From Pricia antarctica (lineage in GTDB: Bacteria; Bacteroidota; Bacteroidia; Flavobacteriales; Flavobacteriaceae), in the NCBI RefSeq assembly GCF_900101815.1, contig NZ_FNAO01000002.1, positions 372,001-436,000 of the forward strand: 64,000 bases of DNA, given 5' to 3'. A program made the translations under genes and the position numbers. Under the pieces are notes generated by a model. That model had not been told where the DNA came from. It saw nothing but the letters and a program-made list of their open reading frames with translations, and ran no database searches. Below are positions 18,894 to 27,752 of the stretch, piece after piece. Each line of letters opens with the position of its first letter. Within the stretch, counting starts at the first letter, position 1.

Positions 18894-19958
18894 TTATGAT
18901 TTTTTAGTCGCCTTTAGAATAGCGGAATTCAAATGAAATAGTTCATCGAAATATCGCTTTTTTTGCAGGGAGATAAATCCCAACCCCATAATTTGAATAG
19001 ATATTATGAGGGTGACGCCGCCGACAACGAAAGAATATGGTCTTTCTTTATATACCATAGAGACGGCGAGTGAAAACGTGTTTCCAAGTCCTTCCGTCAA
19101 TTCCGCTGCCATGGGATATTGCAAATAGGTATTAACAAAAATCCAGATGATGATATACAGTGAGATTAGGAAAATCGCAATTCCAAGCATCCAAAAAAAT
19201 AAATAGGGTCGGAAAATAAAACTGTTGACCAAACCATTGAAAATACCCTTAATGATGCGTAAGCTCGAAGTCCTAATTTTCCCTAGTTTTCTTTGCTCCG
19301 ACCAGTCAAGATGGGCGGGTATCTCTATTACCTTGGCCCTAAGGATATAAGCTTTAAAAATCAGCTCGGAGTTGATGTCAAAGGTGCTTGATTTTGTATT
19401 GAGAGATCGAATAAACCCCCCTTTGAAAACCCGAACCATTCCTGTAAATGTATAGATCTTAAGCCCAGAAGCTCTTCTCATCATATAGTTAACGGTCTTG
19501 CTCAATAAGAGCCGTAGTCGGGGAACTGCAGTATTTCTACCTCCCTCCATATAAGGCGAAGCGATAACCATATCGGCATCACATTCCTCCATTTTTGACA
19601 AAAGCCGACCGATATGCTCAGGAGCATAGCTAAGATCAATGTCGAGTACAATTACAAATTCCCCCAGTGTATTTTGAAACCCTGTGCGCAACGCTGTACC
19701 TAAATTTCGATTAGTTTTATGGTGGTATACGCGTAAGTTATTGTTGGTCTCGGCCAGAGACTCGGCAATATCGCCGGTTTGGTCCGTACTCCCATCATTA
19801 ATCACCAAAATCTCCCAGATGTATAACCCATTTAGTGTTTCCAGATAATCGTATAACCTGCCAACGTTTTTCTTAATAATGGACTCTTCGTTATAAGCCG
19901 GTAGGATGATACTAACTAGTGGTTTCTCGTCTTCGTCATTATTATTAATATTTGCCAT
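18894..19958 (-). CDS. GT2 glycosyltransferase, polyprenyl-phosphate sugar synthase-like
   Basis: 354 residues. The GT-A domain begins VSIILPAYNEES, has VINDGSTDQTGDIA and the metal/nucleotide aspartates in VIVLDIDLSYAPEHI. Two hydrophobic helices near residues 240-275 and 305-330 anchor it in the inner membrane, as in DPM1/ArnC/GtrB-type enzymes that charge polyprenyl phosphate with a sugar. Neighbours: GtrA downstream and a GT-C membrane transferase upstream, a full set for lipid-carried side-chain glycosylation. ATG start. Confidence 0.86.
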   Translation of the reverse strand: MANINNNDEDEKPLVSIILPAYNEESIIKKNVGRLYDYLETLNGLYIWEILVINDGSTDQTGDIAESLAETNNNLRVYHHKTNRNLGTALRTGFQNTLGEFVIVLDIDLSYAPEHIGRLLSKMEECDADMVIASPYMEGGRNTAVPRLRLLLSKTVNYMMRRASGLKIYTFTGMVRVFKGGFIRSLNTKSSTFDINSELIFKAYILRAKVIEIPAHLDWSEQRKLGKIRTSSLRIIKGIFNGLVNSFIFRPYLFFWMLGIAIFLISLYIIIWIFVNTYLQYPMAAELTEGLGNTFSLAVSMVYKERPYSFVVGGVTLIISIQIMGLGFISLQKKRYFDELFHLNSAILKATKKS

Positions 19959-19990
19959 TTCAATACTTTGGTTTGATTATCTTGTTTTTA

Positions 19991-21253
19991 TCAACGCTTT
20001 ACTAAAGTTATTTTCAAAATATTGGTATAACCATAAGCCAGAAATAGTGCTAGTGCCGGAACCATCATTGTGAAATACCTTCCTTTTCCTCCTAAGAGAA
20101 TCATTCCAAAGCCATAGATTATTGCAAATACTAGTATGGCCTTTAGTTCAAAGGGTATCTTTTTTATGGATAGTAAAGCTGGGTACAGAATCACAATGAA
20201 AAGGACTACAATAAACATATTTGGAATAATGTAGCCATAAGCATTCAGATTCTGTGATCTATAGGAAATGGGATAATTAAAAATGAATCGCCCCACATTT
20301 GCCAAGGTGTTCTTGCAATACTTCAATGGATATTCCTTCATGTTCTGAAATGCTTTGGCCTTAAAAGCACTGTCTCTTTCCATATTTGAAAGAGATTCTA
20401 ATTGAAGGTAAAATTCACGATGATTTGTTCTTAAATTCGATAAATTTTGATAAACATCTTCGCTATGGTCGTTCTCGATTTCTTGACCAAGGATACTATT
20501 TGAAGAAAACCAATTGCCCGATTCATTCTCAAAAGGAGTTGATCGATGATATAGAATTTCACCGCCCCGCGTACCCAGATAAAATAATTTTCCGGTAACG
20601 GAATAGGCATAGGCAATATAAGGCAGTATGAAAACGAAGGCTCCTATAAGTACTAGTGATGCCCAAGTGGCACTTTTCCTGATTTTGGACAGAAATAAAA
20701 TAAACAATAGTACAGCACTAAGAACAACAACATGAAAGAAAATTACTTTAGTAAGAACTAGAAAACCTAGAAAAAATGAGGCTAATATGCAGCTTTTCCA
20801 TTTTTGTTTATTCCTTTGGAATAAGTAACAAAAATGAAATATAAAAACGCTCATTAGCATAAAAGAAAATGATTCTGAATAAAGGTATATCATCCATCTT
20901 AGGAAAGGCGGATAGAGTCCGATAATACAGGCGAAAATCAGCGCATATTTTTGTTTTGTGTAAAATTGAAGGGTTTTGTGAAAATAAAAAACTCCTATAA
21001 ATATAAAAATTCCATTCAAAAGCTTTGGAACCAATAAAGGAATTTTTAAGGCTACAAACGGCAACAGAATTAGAGGATAACCAGGTCCGTTGGATAAGTC
21101 CGGATTATTCGGATCTGTATAAAACCCTTGAATCAGATTATTCGCATAACGTAAATATCTAAATTCATCTCCCTTAAGGGAACTATCGTATAGAACAATT
21201 AGCATCCAATAGAGAGCTAATAATGGCAATAAAATAAGGCTTCGATTTTTCAT
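19991..21253 (-). CDS. GT-C (family 39/83-like) membrane glycosyltransferase
   Basis: 420 residues with about ten membrane helices. The first periplasmic loop carries the acidic motif LKGDEFRYL, which fits the DE catalytic/metal site of ArnT/PMT-type GT-C enzymes that use polyprenyl-phosphate sugars. A soluble segment (about 225-305) lies between helix groups. The likely role is transferring the sugar made by the adjacent GT2 and moved by GtrA to the polymer or its lipid-linked precursor in the periplasm (inference). ATG start; only 9 bp separate it from the upstream sulfotransferase gene. Confidence 0.72.
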   Translation of the reverse strand: MKNRSLILLPLLALYWMLIVLYDSSLKGDEFRYLRYANNLIQGFYTDPNNPDLSNGPGYPLILLPFVALKIPLLVPKLLNGIFIFIGVFYFHKTLQFYTKQKYALIFACIIGLYPPFLRWMIYLYSESFSFMLMSVFIFHFCYLFQRNKQKWKSCILASFFLGFLVLTKVIFFHVVVLSAVLLFILFLSKIRKSATWASLVLIGAFVFILPYIAYAYSVTGKLFYLGTRGGEILYHRSTPFENESGNWFSSNSILGQEIENDHSEDVYQNLSNLRTNHREFYLQLESLSNMERDSAFKAKAFQNMKEYPLKYCKNTLANVGRFIFNYPISYRSQNLNAYGYIIPNMFIVVLFIVILYPALLSIKKIPFELKAILVFAIIYGFGMILLGGKGRYFTMMVPALALFLAYGYTNILKITLVKR

Positions 21254-21262
21254 GTTGTTATC

Positions 21263-22285
21263 TTATACTTTATGGTCTGTATAAAGTTTTGTGAAACACA
21301 AACGAATTCGATTGAACTCATCGTCGCTTAATCGTTGTTTGTTCGCCGCTATGGAAAATTGTAGATGCGCGAGATTCGTAAAATCAATTTTATGATCAAG
21401 GGCTTTAAGGCTAACCTTTTGAATTAAATCCGCGGGATTTTCACAAAAATCTTCATAGGACACCCGAATATATTTTTTAGTATCGATTGTTTTCCTGCCT
21501 TCGGCTAGAATGCAATTAACTTGATATACTTGGTTACAAATGTCATCGATATAGGAAAGCGGATCTTTACTTTCTTTCGAATCTTCGCTCAATAAGCCCC
21601 ATCCTATTTTGTCACTGCCTTGAACTGACCGCCGAGATAAAATGAGGGATTGTGCTACGAATATGGGTTCTCTATAAATTTCAATGAAAACAACATTCTC
21701 AAAGACCGAATCTAACATTGGAGCACAAAGTGAATTCCGGTTGTTCTTATTTAGAAAGGGTCTTTTTGACACTTGCATCCAAGTATTAAAGAAACTCTTC
21801 ATTTCAGATTTCTTTTGCTCACTTATATCTTTTATAATATGATTTCTATCATCGCCCAACCATCTATTCCATATTGAAAAAGCATCGTTTGGGCCATCGA
21901 GACCAGCGACACTTCCATAGTAGCTTTCGTAATTTCTTTTTGAATTTGGTATAAACCTGTTGAACAACTTAAGCGCTGCTAGGGGCGACCGATGAAATAA
22001 AGCAATAAAATTATTCATATAGCTGACGGGTAGGTATTGGGCCAAGGTTTGATACAAAAGGGTAGTGCCGCTTCTCGAACCCCCTAGTATCAAAATAACA
22101 GGTTGGTCTGAATCAATCCTTGATTTTTTCAGTATTCTTTTTTCAAAGCCTTGAAGTAGAAAATCAACCGGGACTAAAATTTTCGACAACAATTCCCTGA
22201 ACAATATAAAATAAGCCGTAGTATTTCTAGAAAGAAGCATGCGCTTAAACAGACCAAATGGGTCTTTGAAATTTGAATAGCTCAT
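21263..22285 (-). CDS. PAPS-dependent carbohydrate sulfotransferase-like protein
   Basis: 340 residues. The P-loop-like 5'-phosphosulfate site is clear (ILILGGSRSGTTLLYQTL, near residue 66), and a plausible 3'-phosphate site follows (FIEIYREPIFVAQSLILSRR, near residue 195). No signal peptide, so it should act in the cytoplasm on nucleotide-linked or lipid-linked glycan. It suggests the polymer is sulfated. A broken cysQ, whose product would recycle the PAP by-product, lies nearby at 26281. ATG start. Confidence 0.78.
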   Translation of the reverse strand: MSYSNFKDPFGLFKRMLLSRNTTAYFILFRELLSKILVPVDFLLQGFEKRILKKSRIDSDQPVILILGGSRSGTTLLYQTLAQYLPVSYMNNFIALFHRSPLAALKLFNRFIPNSKRNYESYYGSVAGLDGPNDAFSIWNRWLGDDRNHIIKDISEQKKSEMKSFFNTWMQVSKRPFLNKNNRNSLCAPMLDSVFENVVFIEIYREPIFVAQSLILSRRSVQGSDKIGWGLLSEDSKESKDPLSYIDDICNQVYQVNCILAEGRKTIDTKKYIRVSYEDFCENPADLIQKVSLKALDHKIDFTNLAHLQFSIAANKQRLSDDEFNRIRLCFTKLYTDHKV

Positions 22286-22472
22286 TATAATTAGGGTTTA
22301 ATGATTTCGATTTATTTCCTGTTTATCCGATTATATTGAAATTCTCATTTATTTTTTATCATGGCTATTTCACGGCCAAACTCTTTATGTGCAACAGTCA
22401 TAAGTTTTGTAAATATGGGGTTCTTTATTGGGCAAAGAGAAGGTTATAACCGAATGGCCTAATTGGCGCTAG

Positions 22473-23447
22473 CTAGGAAAAACTCCCGTTTATTATTACA
22501 GATTTTAATGAATTCTTATTCAATATAGCCGCTACGTGAGTGTTCATGTCAACCAAAGTATAATGCTTTGCCAATCTGTTCATCACCTTTTTGAAAATAA
22601 ACACTTTTCGGTCACTACTTATATTCATGCCTGGAAAAAAGGCCAAACTTGAAATCTGGTCACCCCCTATTAGGTCTAATGGGTGGAGTAAAAAACTGGG
22701 TTGCGTTCTCGTCAGTTTACATAGCAAAATCGCAAAATTCAGGTATAGCATCATGAGATGGGTCGAAATAGTACTTATATACAAAAGATAGCTCAGGTGA
22801 AAGGGTATTCTAAAGAATGGCATGGTCGTCACTGGTAGCTCCAGTAATTTTTTGTCGTGTTTTAACTTCCAGAAATAAGGTTTCAGTTTTCTGAATCCGT
22901 CCGAGAACTTACCGAAAATTTCTTTCCGATCTTCCCTTTCTTTTTTCGACAGGTTGGAAGTATGGAAATAGTACAATCTGGCGAGGGGTCCAATGACCGT
23001 AGGCAGGGTCGAAGCGTCATAGGCATACCCCTTTTCTGCCAGCACTTCCAACAGGGTAGCGCTCCAACTAAAGCCAGGCCCCCGAAAGCCTATTGGTTCT
23101 TTACCGGTAACTTCTTTAATAATATCATGGGCTTTATCGATTTCTTGGCGCATTTCATCTTTAGTATAGAGATGAAGCCAAGTTTCATGCTTAAACGAAT
23201 GGTTCGCAATATCGTGCCCGGCATCGGCAATGTTCTTTAGGTATTTGTGGTTTCGTTCGAATGCCGCATCTTGCCCTACAATGAAAAATGTAATTTTCAG
23301 TTTTAGCTCATCCAATACCTGTAATACGTGAGGAACGAAAATGTCAAGATAAGACGGGTATTCTTTCCATCCTTCTTCGCCATGTATTTTCATGTACGAC
23401 CACTGGTTGTCCATGTCAAGAGAAAGGCTTAAAAATGGTTTGCTCAT
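22473..23447 (-). CDS. Polysaccharide deacetylase (NodB/CE4-like)
   Basis: 324 residues. Visible CE4 motifs: the first aspartates in LSLDMDNQWSY, the metal-binding HSFKHETW (H-x3-H, in AGHDIANHSFKHETW) and the substrate-side arginine in GFRGPGFSW. The C-terminal part is longer than the core domain and weakly conserved. Without a signal peptide the site of action may be cytoplasmic, for example on a lipid-linked N-acetyl sugar. It lies in the minus-strand operon between FAD oxidoreductase and sulfotransferase genes; a 187 bp gap separates it from the latter. Confidence 0.84.
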   Translation of the reverse strand: MSKPFLSLSLDMDNQWSYMKIHGEEGWKEYPSYLDIFVPHVLQVLDELKLKITFFIVGQDAAFERNHKYLKNIADAGHDIANHSFKHETWLHLYTKDEMRQEIDKAHDIIKEVTGKEPIGFRGPGFSWSATLLEVLAEKGYAYDASTLPTVIGPLARLYYFHTSNLSKKEREDRKEIFGKFSDGFRKLKPYFWKLKHDKKLLELPVTTMPFFRIPFHLSYLLYISTISTHLMMLYLNFAILLCKLTRTQPSFLLHPLDLIGGDQISSLAFFPGMNISSDRKVFIFKKVMNRLAKHYTLVDMNTHVAAILNKNSLKSVIINGSFS

Positions 23448-23475
23448 GATATAGTTTGGTATTAACTCCTATTTT

Positions 23476-24780
23476 TCAAGGTAGCTCTTTTTTGAAATCG
23501 ACCATAAAATTTTCAACATGGCTCACTACTGAATTGTTATTCAGTGTATCGTTCAAGAACTGGGATGTGTTCAATACATGGAAATCGGGATGCTTTGTTT
23601 TTGTTTTAGGCACTATTTTAGAATAGTTCAAAACCTGTAAAGGCTGTACCTTAAAAGCTTTGTGTATTCTAGCGGATTTCATATCGTCTAGATTGAAATC
23701 TGAATAAAGATTTTGCACACCCTCCAAAAAGATAGTTCTCAGCTCGTCGTCCGATTTTGACCAAAATGAATGGTCGGAGGTAACATATTTTGGAAAATAG
23801 GTGATGTAGGTACCCGCTGTCTGATCTAAATCTACCAACGAACTCATACCGATAACACCGGTAAAAGGAACTTCTTCGTCTGCAATGTTTAAAACGTAAT
23901 ACGGGGTCAGGGGCTTTTGTGTTAGCAATACAAGACAAATAACCCCTAGATATTCTACCGCTTCTTGATTTTTGGAAATTTCAAATAGGTTAGGCGAAGC
24001 CACCTTTTCCAGTATATTTAAGGGAGCGGTAAATATTACCTTGTCAAAATGTTCTGTTTTATCATCGTATGCTATGGTTATACCTCCCGAAGGGTTCGGT
24101 GAAATATGCTTAATGGAGCAGTTCAAGACTACATCTGATCCATTTTTCTTTAGCAGTTTCACCAACTGGTCGAAAATCGTTTTATAGCCTCCCGAAACAT
24201 AGCCCATATGCTCTTTTTGGGCGGCTGAACTACGCGCGTCGAACAGTCTTTTTATATAGGTCCAAATGAAAACAGCGGATACTCTTTCGTGATTTTCACC
24301 CAGTTTGGCCAGCAATAAGGGGGACCAAAACTTTTCATAGGTTTTTTTACCTCCGATACGAATCAACCAATCTTTAGCGGATATTTTTTCGAGTTTTTTC
24401 CAGTCTTTGATTCTAGACCCATAGAATAGGGTATACCCCAACATCATTTTATCGATTATTCCTAGAGCGGGAAACAATAAAAATTCTTTTGAGCTACTTA
24501 TCGAATAGAACTTTTTGTGTACATAATAGCCCGTTAAAGACCTTCTCCAATTAAGTCTGTCTTCTAGGCCAAGTTCTTGAATCAAACCTATCAAATGATT
24601 GTCGGTCGGCAAAATCACATGGTAAAACCGGTCCCATGTAAAATCGCCATAGTCTTGGTAAGTAGCGAGACCACCCGGTTGGTTTTCTTGCTCAAAAACT
24701 TTTATTCTGACATTGCTTTTCGAAATTTTTTGCGCCAGTACGAGGCCCATAAAACCGCCCCCGACTATGCCTATATTCAT
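23476..24780 (-). CDS. FAD-dependent amine-oxidase-like / protoporphyrinogen-oxidase-like oxidoreductase
   Basis: 434 residues. The N-terminal dinucleotide fold MNIGIVGGGFMGLVLA and the following EQENQPGGLATYQDYG define the FAD-binding amine-oxidase superfamily, which also includes UDP-galactopyranose mutase-like proteins. Such genes are common in surface polysaccharide loci, often beside an NAD-dependent epimerase; the reaction is unknown here. Its ATG overlaps the epimerase stop by 4 bp (ATGA), so translation is coupled. Confidence 0.78.
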   Translation of the reverse strand: MNIGIVGGGFMGLVLAQKISKSNVRIKVFEQENQPGGLATYQDYGDFTWDRFYHVILPTDNHLIGLIQELGLEDRLNWRRSLTGYYVHKKFYSISSSKEFLLFPALGIIDKMMLGYTLFYGSRIKDWKKLEKISAKDWLIRIGGKKTYEKFWSPLLLAKLGENHERVSAVFIWTYIKRLFDARSSAAQKEHMGYVSGGYKTIFDQLVKLLKKNGSDVVLNCSIKHISPNPSGGITIAYDDKTEHFDKVIFTAPLNILEKVASPNLFEISKNQEAVEYLGVICLVLLTQKPLTPYYVLNIADEEVPFTGVIGMSSLVDLDQTAGTYITYFPKYVTSDHSFWSKSDDELRTIFLEGVQNLYSDFNLDDMKSARIHKAFKVQPLQVLNYSKIVPKTKTKHPDFHVLNTSQFLNDTLNNNSVVSHVENFMVDFKKELP

Positions 24781-25778
24781 GTTTTATCGACTTTTTCGAA
24801 AGAGACTTTCTTCTGCCATTCGAATGTTTTGCGCAACCCTTCCTCCAAAGATATTTTTGCCTTTACACCCAATATTCTTTGTGCTTTTGAGGTGTCGGGT
24901 ACACGTTTCATAACATCTTGATACTTTCTGCCAACGGAGATTTCGTTATAAGGAATCAATTTTATCTCAGAATTTACAGGTTCACTGGATAATCCCTTCA
25001 AGATATTGGCCAGTTCAAGAATGGTAATTTCTTTATTTGCACCGATATTGAATATTTCGCCATTTGCTTCAGGTTTCATAGCGGCTGCATAGATACCTGC
25101 AACGGTATCGTCTACATAGGTAAAGGTTCTGGTCTGCAAGCCATCACCATGAATCGGAATTTCCTTGTTATTGAGGATACAATCAATAAAGACAGATTGT
25201 GGCCCTCCCCACCAAGAAAGGTGCTGATTAGGACCATACGAACCGAAGAACCTTAAAATAACCACAGGAAAATCAAAATCTTCCATATAAGCCAACGCCA
25301 AGTGCTCATCGAAGAGCTTGGAAACTGCATAGGCCCAACGTGGAACTTTTGAATCACCCATCACGCAATTACCATCTTCTACAAAAGGTAAATCAGGACT
25401 CATTCCATAAACATCAGATGTAGAGGCAAGTACGAACTTACATTTCGTCTTACGGGCAAATTCAAGCATATTTTCACTGCCCTTAGTATTGATTTTTAAG
25501 GTATCTACCGCATTGCCGTATCTAGGGATCTTATATGCTGCCAAATGTACGATTACATCAAAATCATGGTCGAGATTATCCATTGTGGCTTGGTCTAGAA
25601 TGTCGCTGTGGATGAAAACAAAATGCGTATGATTTAGAGCGTCGTGAATATTTTCCAACCTACCCATAGATAGGTTGTCTATACCCACGACGTGGTGACC
25701 TTCTTGTAATAATTTACTAAGCAAGTTCGATCCTAAAAATCCGGCTACGCCGGTAATAAGAATTTTCTTATGTTTCAC
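24777..25778 (-). CDS. NAD-dependent nucleotide-sugar epimerase/dehydratase (extended SDR)
   Basis: 333 residues of the extended SDR type: NAD motif TGVAGFLGSNL near residue 9, DIL and HLAAYK segments, the active-site Ser/Thr in ASTSDVYG and the Tyr-x3-Lys pair in WAYAVSKLF. Most similar in pattern to UDP-glucose/GlcNAc 4-epimerases and related dehydratases. The start is GTG at 25778. First gene of the minus-strand operon, so it would supply a nucleotide sugar for the enzymes downstream. Confidence 0.88.
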   Translation of the reverse strand: MKHKKILITGVAGFLGSNLLSKLLQEGHHVVGIDNLSMGRLENIHDALNHTHFVFIHSDILDQATMDNLDHDFDVIVHLAAYKIPRYGNAVDTLKINTKGSENMLEFARKTKCKFVLASTSDVYGMSPDLPFVEDGNCVMGDSKVPRWAYAVSKLFDEHLALAYMEDFDFPVVILRFFGSYGPNQHLSWWGGPQSVFIDCILNNKEIPIHGDGLQTRTFTYVDDTVAGIYAAAMKPEANGEIFNIGANKEITILELANILKGLSSEPVNSEIKLIPYNEISVGRKYQDVMKRVPDTSKAQRILGVKAKISLEEGLRKTFEWQKKVSFEKVDKT

Positions 25779-25894
25779 AATAGTTTGGTTTGGTGTGATT
25801 TATACTTAAAAATGGTATCCCTTGGTTACACAATTTAGACCATTAAAATAACATCCTAAAATCAATTACCAGTCTTTGAACGATCAAAAAGCGC

Positions 25895-26146
25895 ATGATA
25901 TCGAATTTAGGCCAGCATATCGTTGCAGAAGTCTTTGAGTTTTTGAAATTAACGAAATTAAGGTCAAATATCTCCTTCCAGTGGACACCAGTCAAAATAC
26001 CTTTCGTACTTTCTCAAAGTAAAATCGCATGTGGTGTAATTCGTAAGAAAGAAAATAGATATACTATTTCGTCCAGAGAACATGACCACCGCATATATGG
26101 CGGTGTTCAGGTGATTACATCAGGAGACTGGCCCTACGCACTGTAG
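25895..26146 (+). pseudogene. Possible remnant of an S-adenosylmethionine decarboxylase-like gene
   Basis: An 83-codon ORF. Its N-terminus (LGQHIVAEVFEF) resembles the first strand of SpeD-type AdoMet decarboxylases and its end (EHDHRIYGGVQVITSGDWPYAL) resembles their 'PEH-YAAVD-F-CG-D-P' region. The central part with the self-cleaving serine segment is not recognisable, and the total is shorter than the family. I treat it as a decayed fragment; an unrelated small gene is possible. Confidence 0.3.
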
Positions 26147-26280
26147 TCAAGGGCAACCGGACATTGGTCCGAAATTAAGCGTATGAACTTGCGTTTGGTA
26201 AGTTGCAAATGTTTCATGAAAAAATTATCTAACTCAAGTTTCCTATTTTTAGGCTCTCCTTACGGAATAATTGGATAGTA

Positions 26281-26575
26281 ATGAACATGGAAAAAAAATA
26301 TCAAACAGCTATTGAGGCGGCCATCGCGGGCGGAAAAGAAATTTTAAAAATCTATCACTTTGATGAAATCCAAGTGGAACGTAAAGGGGATAATTCCCCA
26401 CTCACACAAGCCGATAAGGCCGCAAACTCAAAAATCATCCAATTTTTGGATAAAACGGATTATCCCATTATTAGTGAGTAGAACAAATAACTGGATTATT
26501 CGATCAGAAAAAACGAATTTTCACTGCTGTTTCATTAGTGACCCGACAACTCGAACCATCCCGATTTCAATCGAT
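26281..26575 (+). pseudogene. cysQ: cysQ remnant (3'(2'),5'-bisphosphate nucleotidase)
   Basis: The first 66 codons read like the CysQ N-terminus (AIAGGKEILKIYHFDEIQVE, KGDNSPLTQADKAAN, DYPIISE). At 26479 a TAG interrupts the frame, and the family sequence continues past it (N-K-stop-LDYSIRKN), after which further stops follow and the text loses similarity near 26575. The metal-binding DPLDGT core is absent. Intact CysQ hydrolyses the PAP left by sulfotransferases, so loss here is notable next to a sulfotransferase operon; an intact copy elsewhere in the genome is likely. Confidence 0.78.
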
Positions 26576-26713
26576 TAAGCCAAAGCTCGGAGTGATTTTC
26601 ATGTTGTAACGAAATATACTTTTTCGATACAATAATCAGTAATAAAATCATTTTTCAAGTCAATCTAGAGATACGCGTTACGTTGATTTTTAGCACTTTT
26701 CTACTGAATTTCC

Positions 26714-27586
26714 CTACCGATTCAAAAGATACGCCCGCTTATACTCCAAAGGCGTCCTGCCCGTAATTTTTTTGAACTGCCGGTTAAAATTGGAAAGTGT
26801 CTGAAATCCGCTTTCGTAACAGGCCCGCGAAACGTTGGTCTTTTTGTCGATCAGGAGCTTACAGGCGTGTCCGATACGGATCTCGCTTACAAACTCGGAA
26901 AAGGTCTTGTTGGCATGTATTTTAAAATAACGGCTGAACGAGGTCGGGGTCATGTGGGCCAAGGTCGCTACTTCCGAAATACGTATTTTCTCGGTAAAAC
27001 GCCGCATGACATGGGCATAGACGCGATTCATACGTTCAGTGTCGCCTTCCTTTTGGGTATTGGTATACCCGTCGCTTGCCAACAGTTCGGTCTCCTCACT
27101 TTGTGCCATACAGTTCAATATCTTCATCAGGTGCAGCACCCGATCAAAACCGTTCAGTTTCAATAACTTTACCAGCATTTTTTGAACGATTTGGGCCGTT
27201 TTTCCGGTAACGTCCATACCGCGGAGGCTTTTTTTGAAGAGGTGCCTCAGTTTAATGGCTTCCTCTTTTTGCAAAAGGTTTTCGCCAATGAAATTCTCCT
27301 GAAAGTAGACCACGATACCCTCCGCTTGGAAACTATTTTTTTGGGGCTCCCCTTGGATGTCACTCCGCCAAAGATGGGGCAGATCGGGTCCGGTAAAGGT
27401 GATTTCCCCTTTTTTAAAGGGATGTACATGATCGCCGATAAATCGCGTGCCGCTTCCTTTTAACACCATAAAAATCTGATATTCCGGATGAAAATGCCAG
27501 TTGGGATCGAAAACGGACTGTTTCAATGCCTTGATCACAAAAGCATGGGTATCGGGAATAGGGGATTTTTGTAAAGCGGTGTTCAA
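26714..27586 (-). CDS. AraC-family transcriptional regulator with N-terminal cupin domain
   Basis: 290 residues. The N-terminal half is a cupin-like sensor (HFHPEYQIFMVLKGSGTRFI, GPDLPHLW). The C-terminal double helix-turn-helix is clear: ISEVATLAHMTPTSFSRYF and ACYESGFQTLSNFNRQFKK ending TGRTPLEYKR. No ATG fits; TTG at 27586 is the first usable start after an in-frame stop. It is divergent to the ThuA/dehydrogenase gene 27753 onwards and is the obvious candidate to control it in response to a sugar-like ligand (inference). Confidence 0.87.
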   Translation of the reverse strand: MNTALQKSPIPDTHAFVIKALKQSVFDPNWHFHPEYQIFMVLKGSGTRFIGDHVHPFKKGEITFTGPDLPHLWRSDIQGEPQKNSFQAEGIVVYFQENFIGENLLQKEEAIKLRHLFKKSLRGMDVTGKTAQIVQKMLVKLLKLNGFDRVLHLMKILNCMAQSEETELLASDGYTNTQKEGDTERMNRVYAHVMRRFTEKIRISEVATLAHMTPTSFSRYFKIHANKTFSEFVSEIRIGHACKLLIDKKTNVSRACYESGFQTLSNFNRQFKKITGRTPLEYKRAYLLNR

Positions 27587-27752
27587 GGGACGGATGGGTT
27601 TAAACGAAATATATCCCTAAGTTACTTAAAAATTCTATTTAATGATATAATACAGTCAATATAAGATAGATGAAGGTATCTTTTTCAGCATATATTTTTC
27701 TAATATTGAGGTGTGCAATCGGCGTCTCGATTTCCACGCTAACTATATGGCC

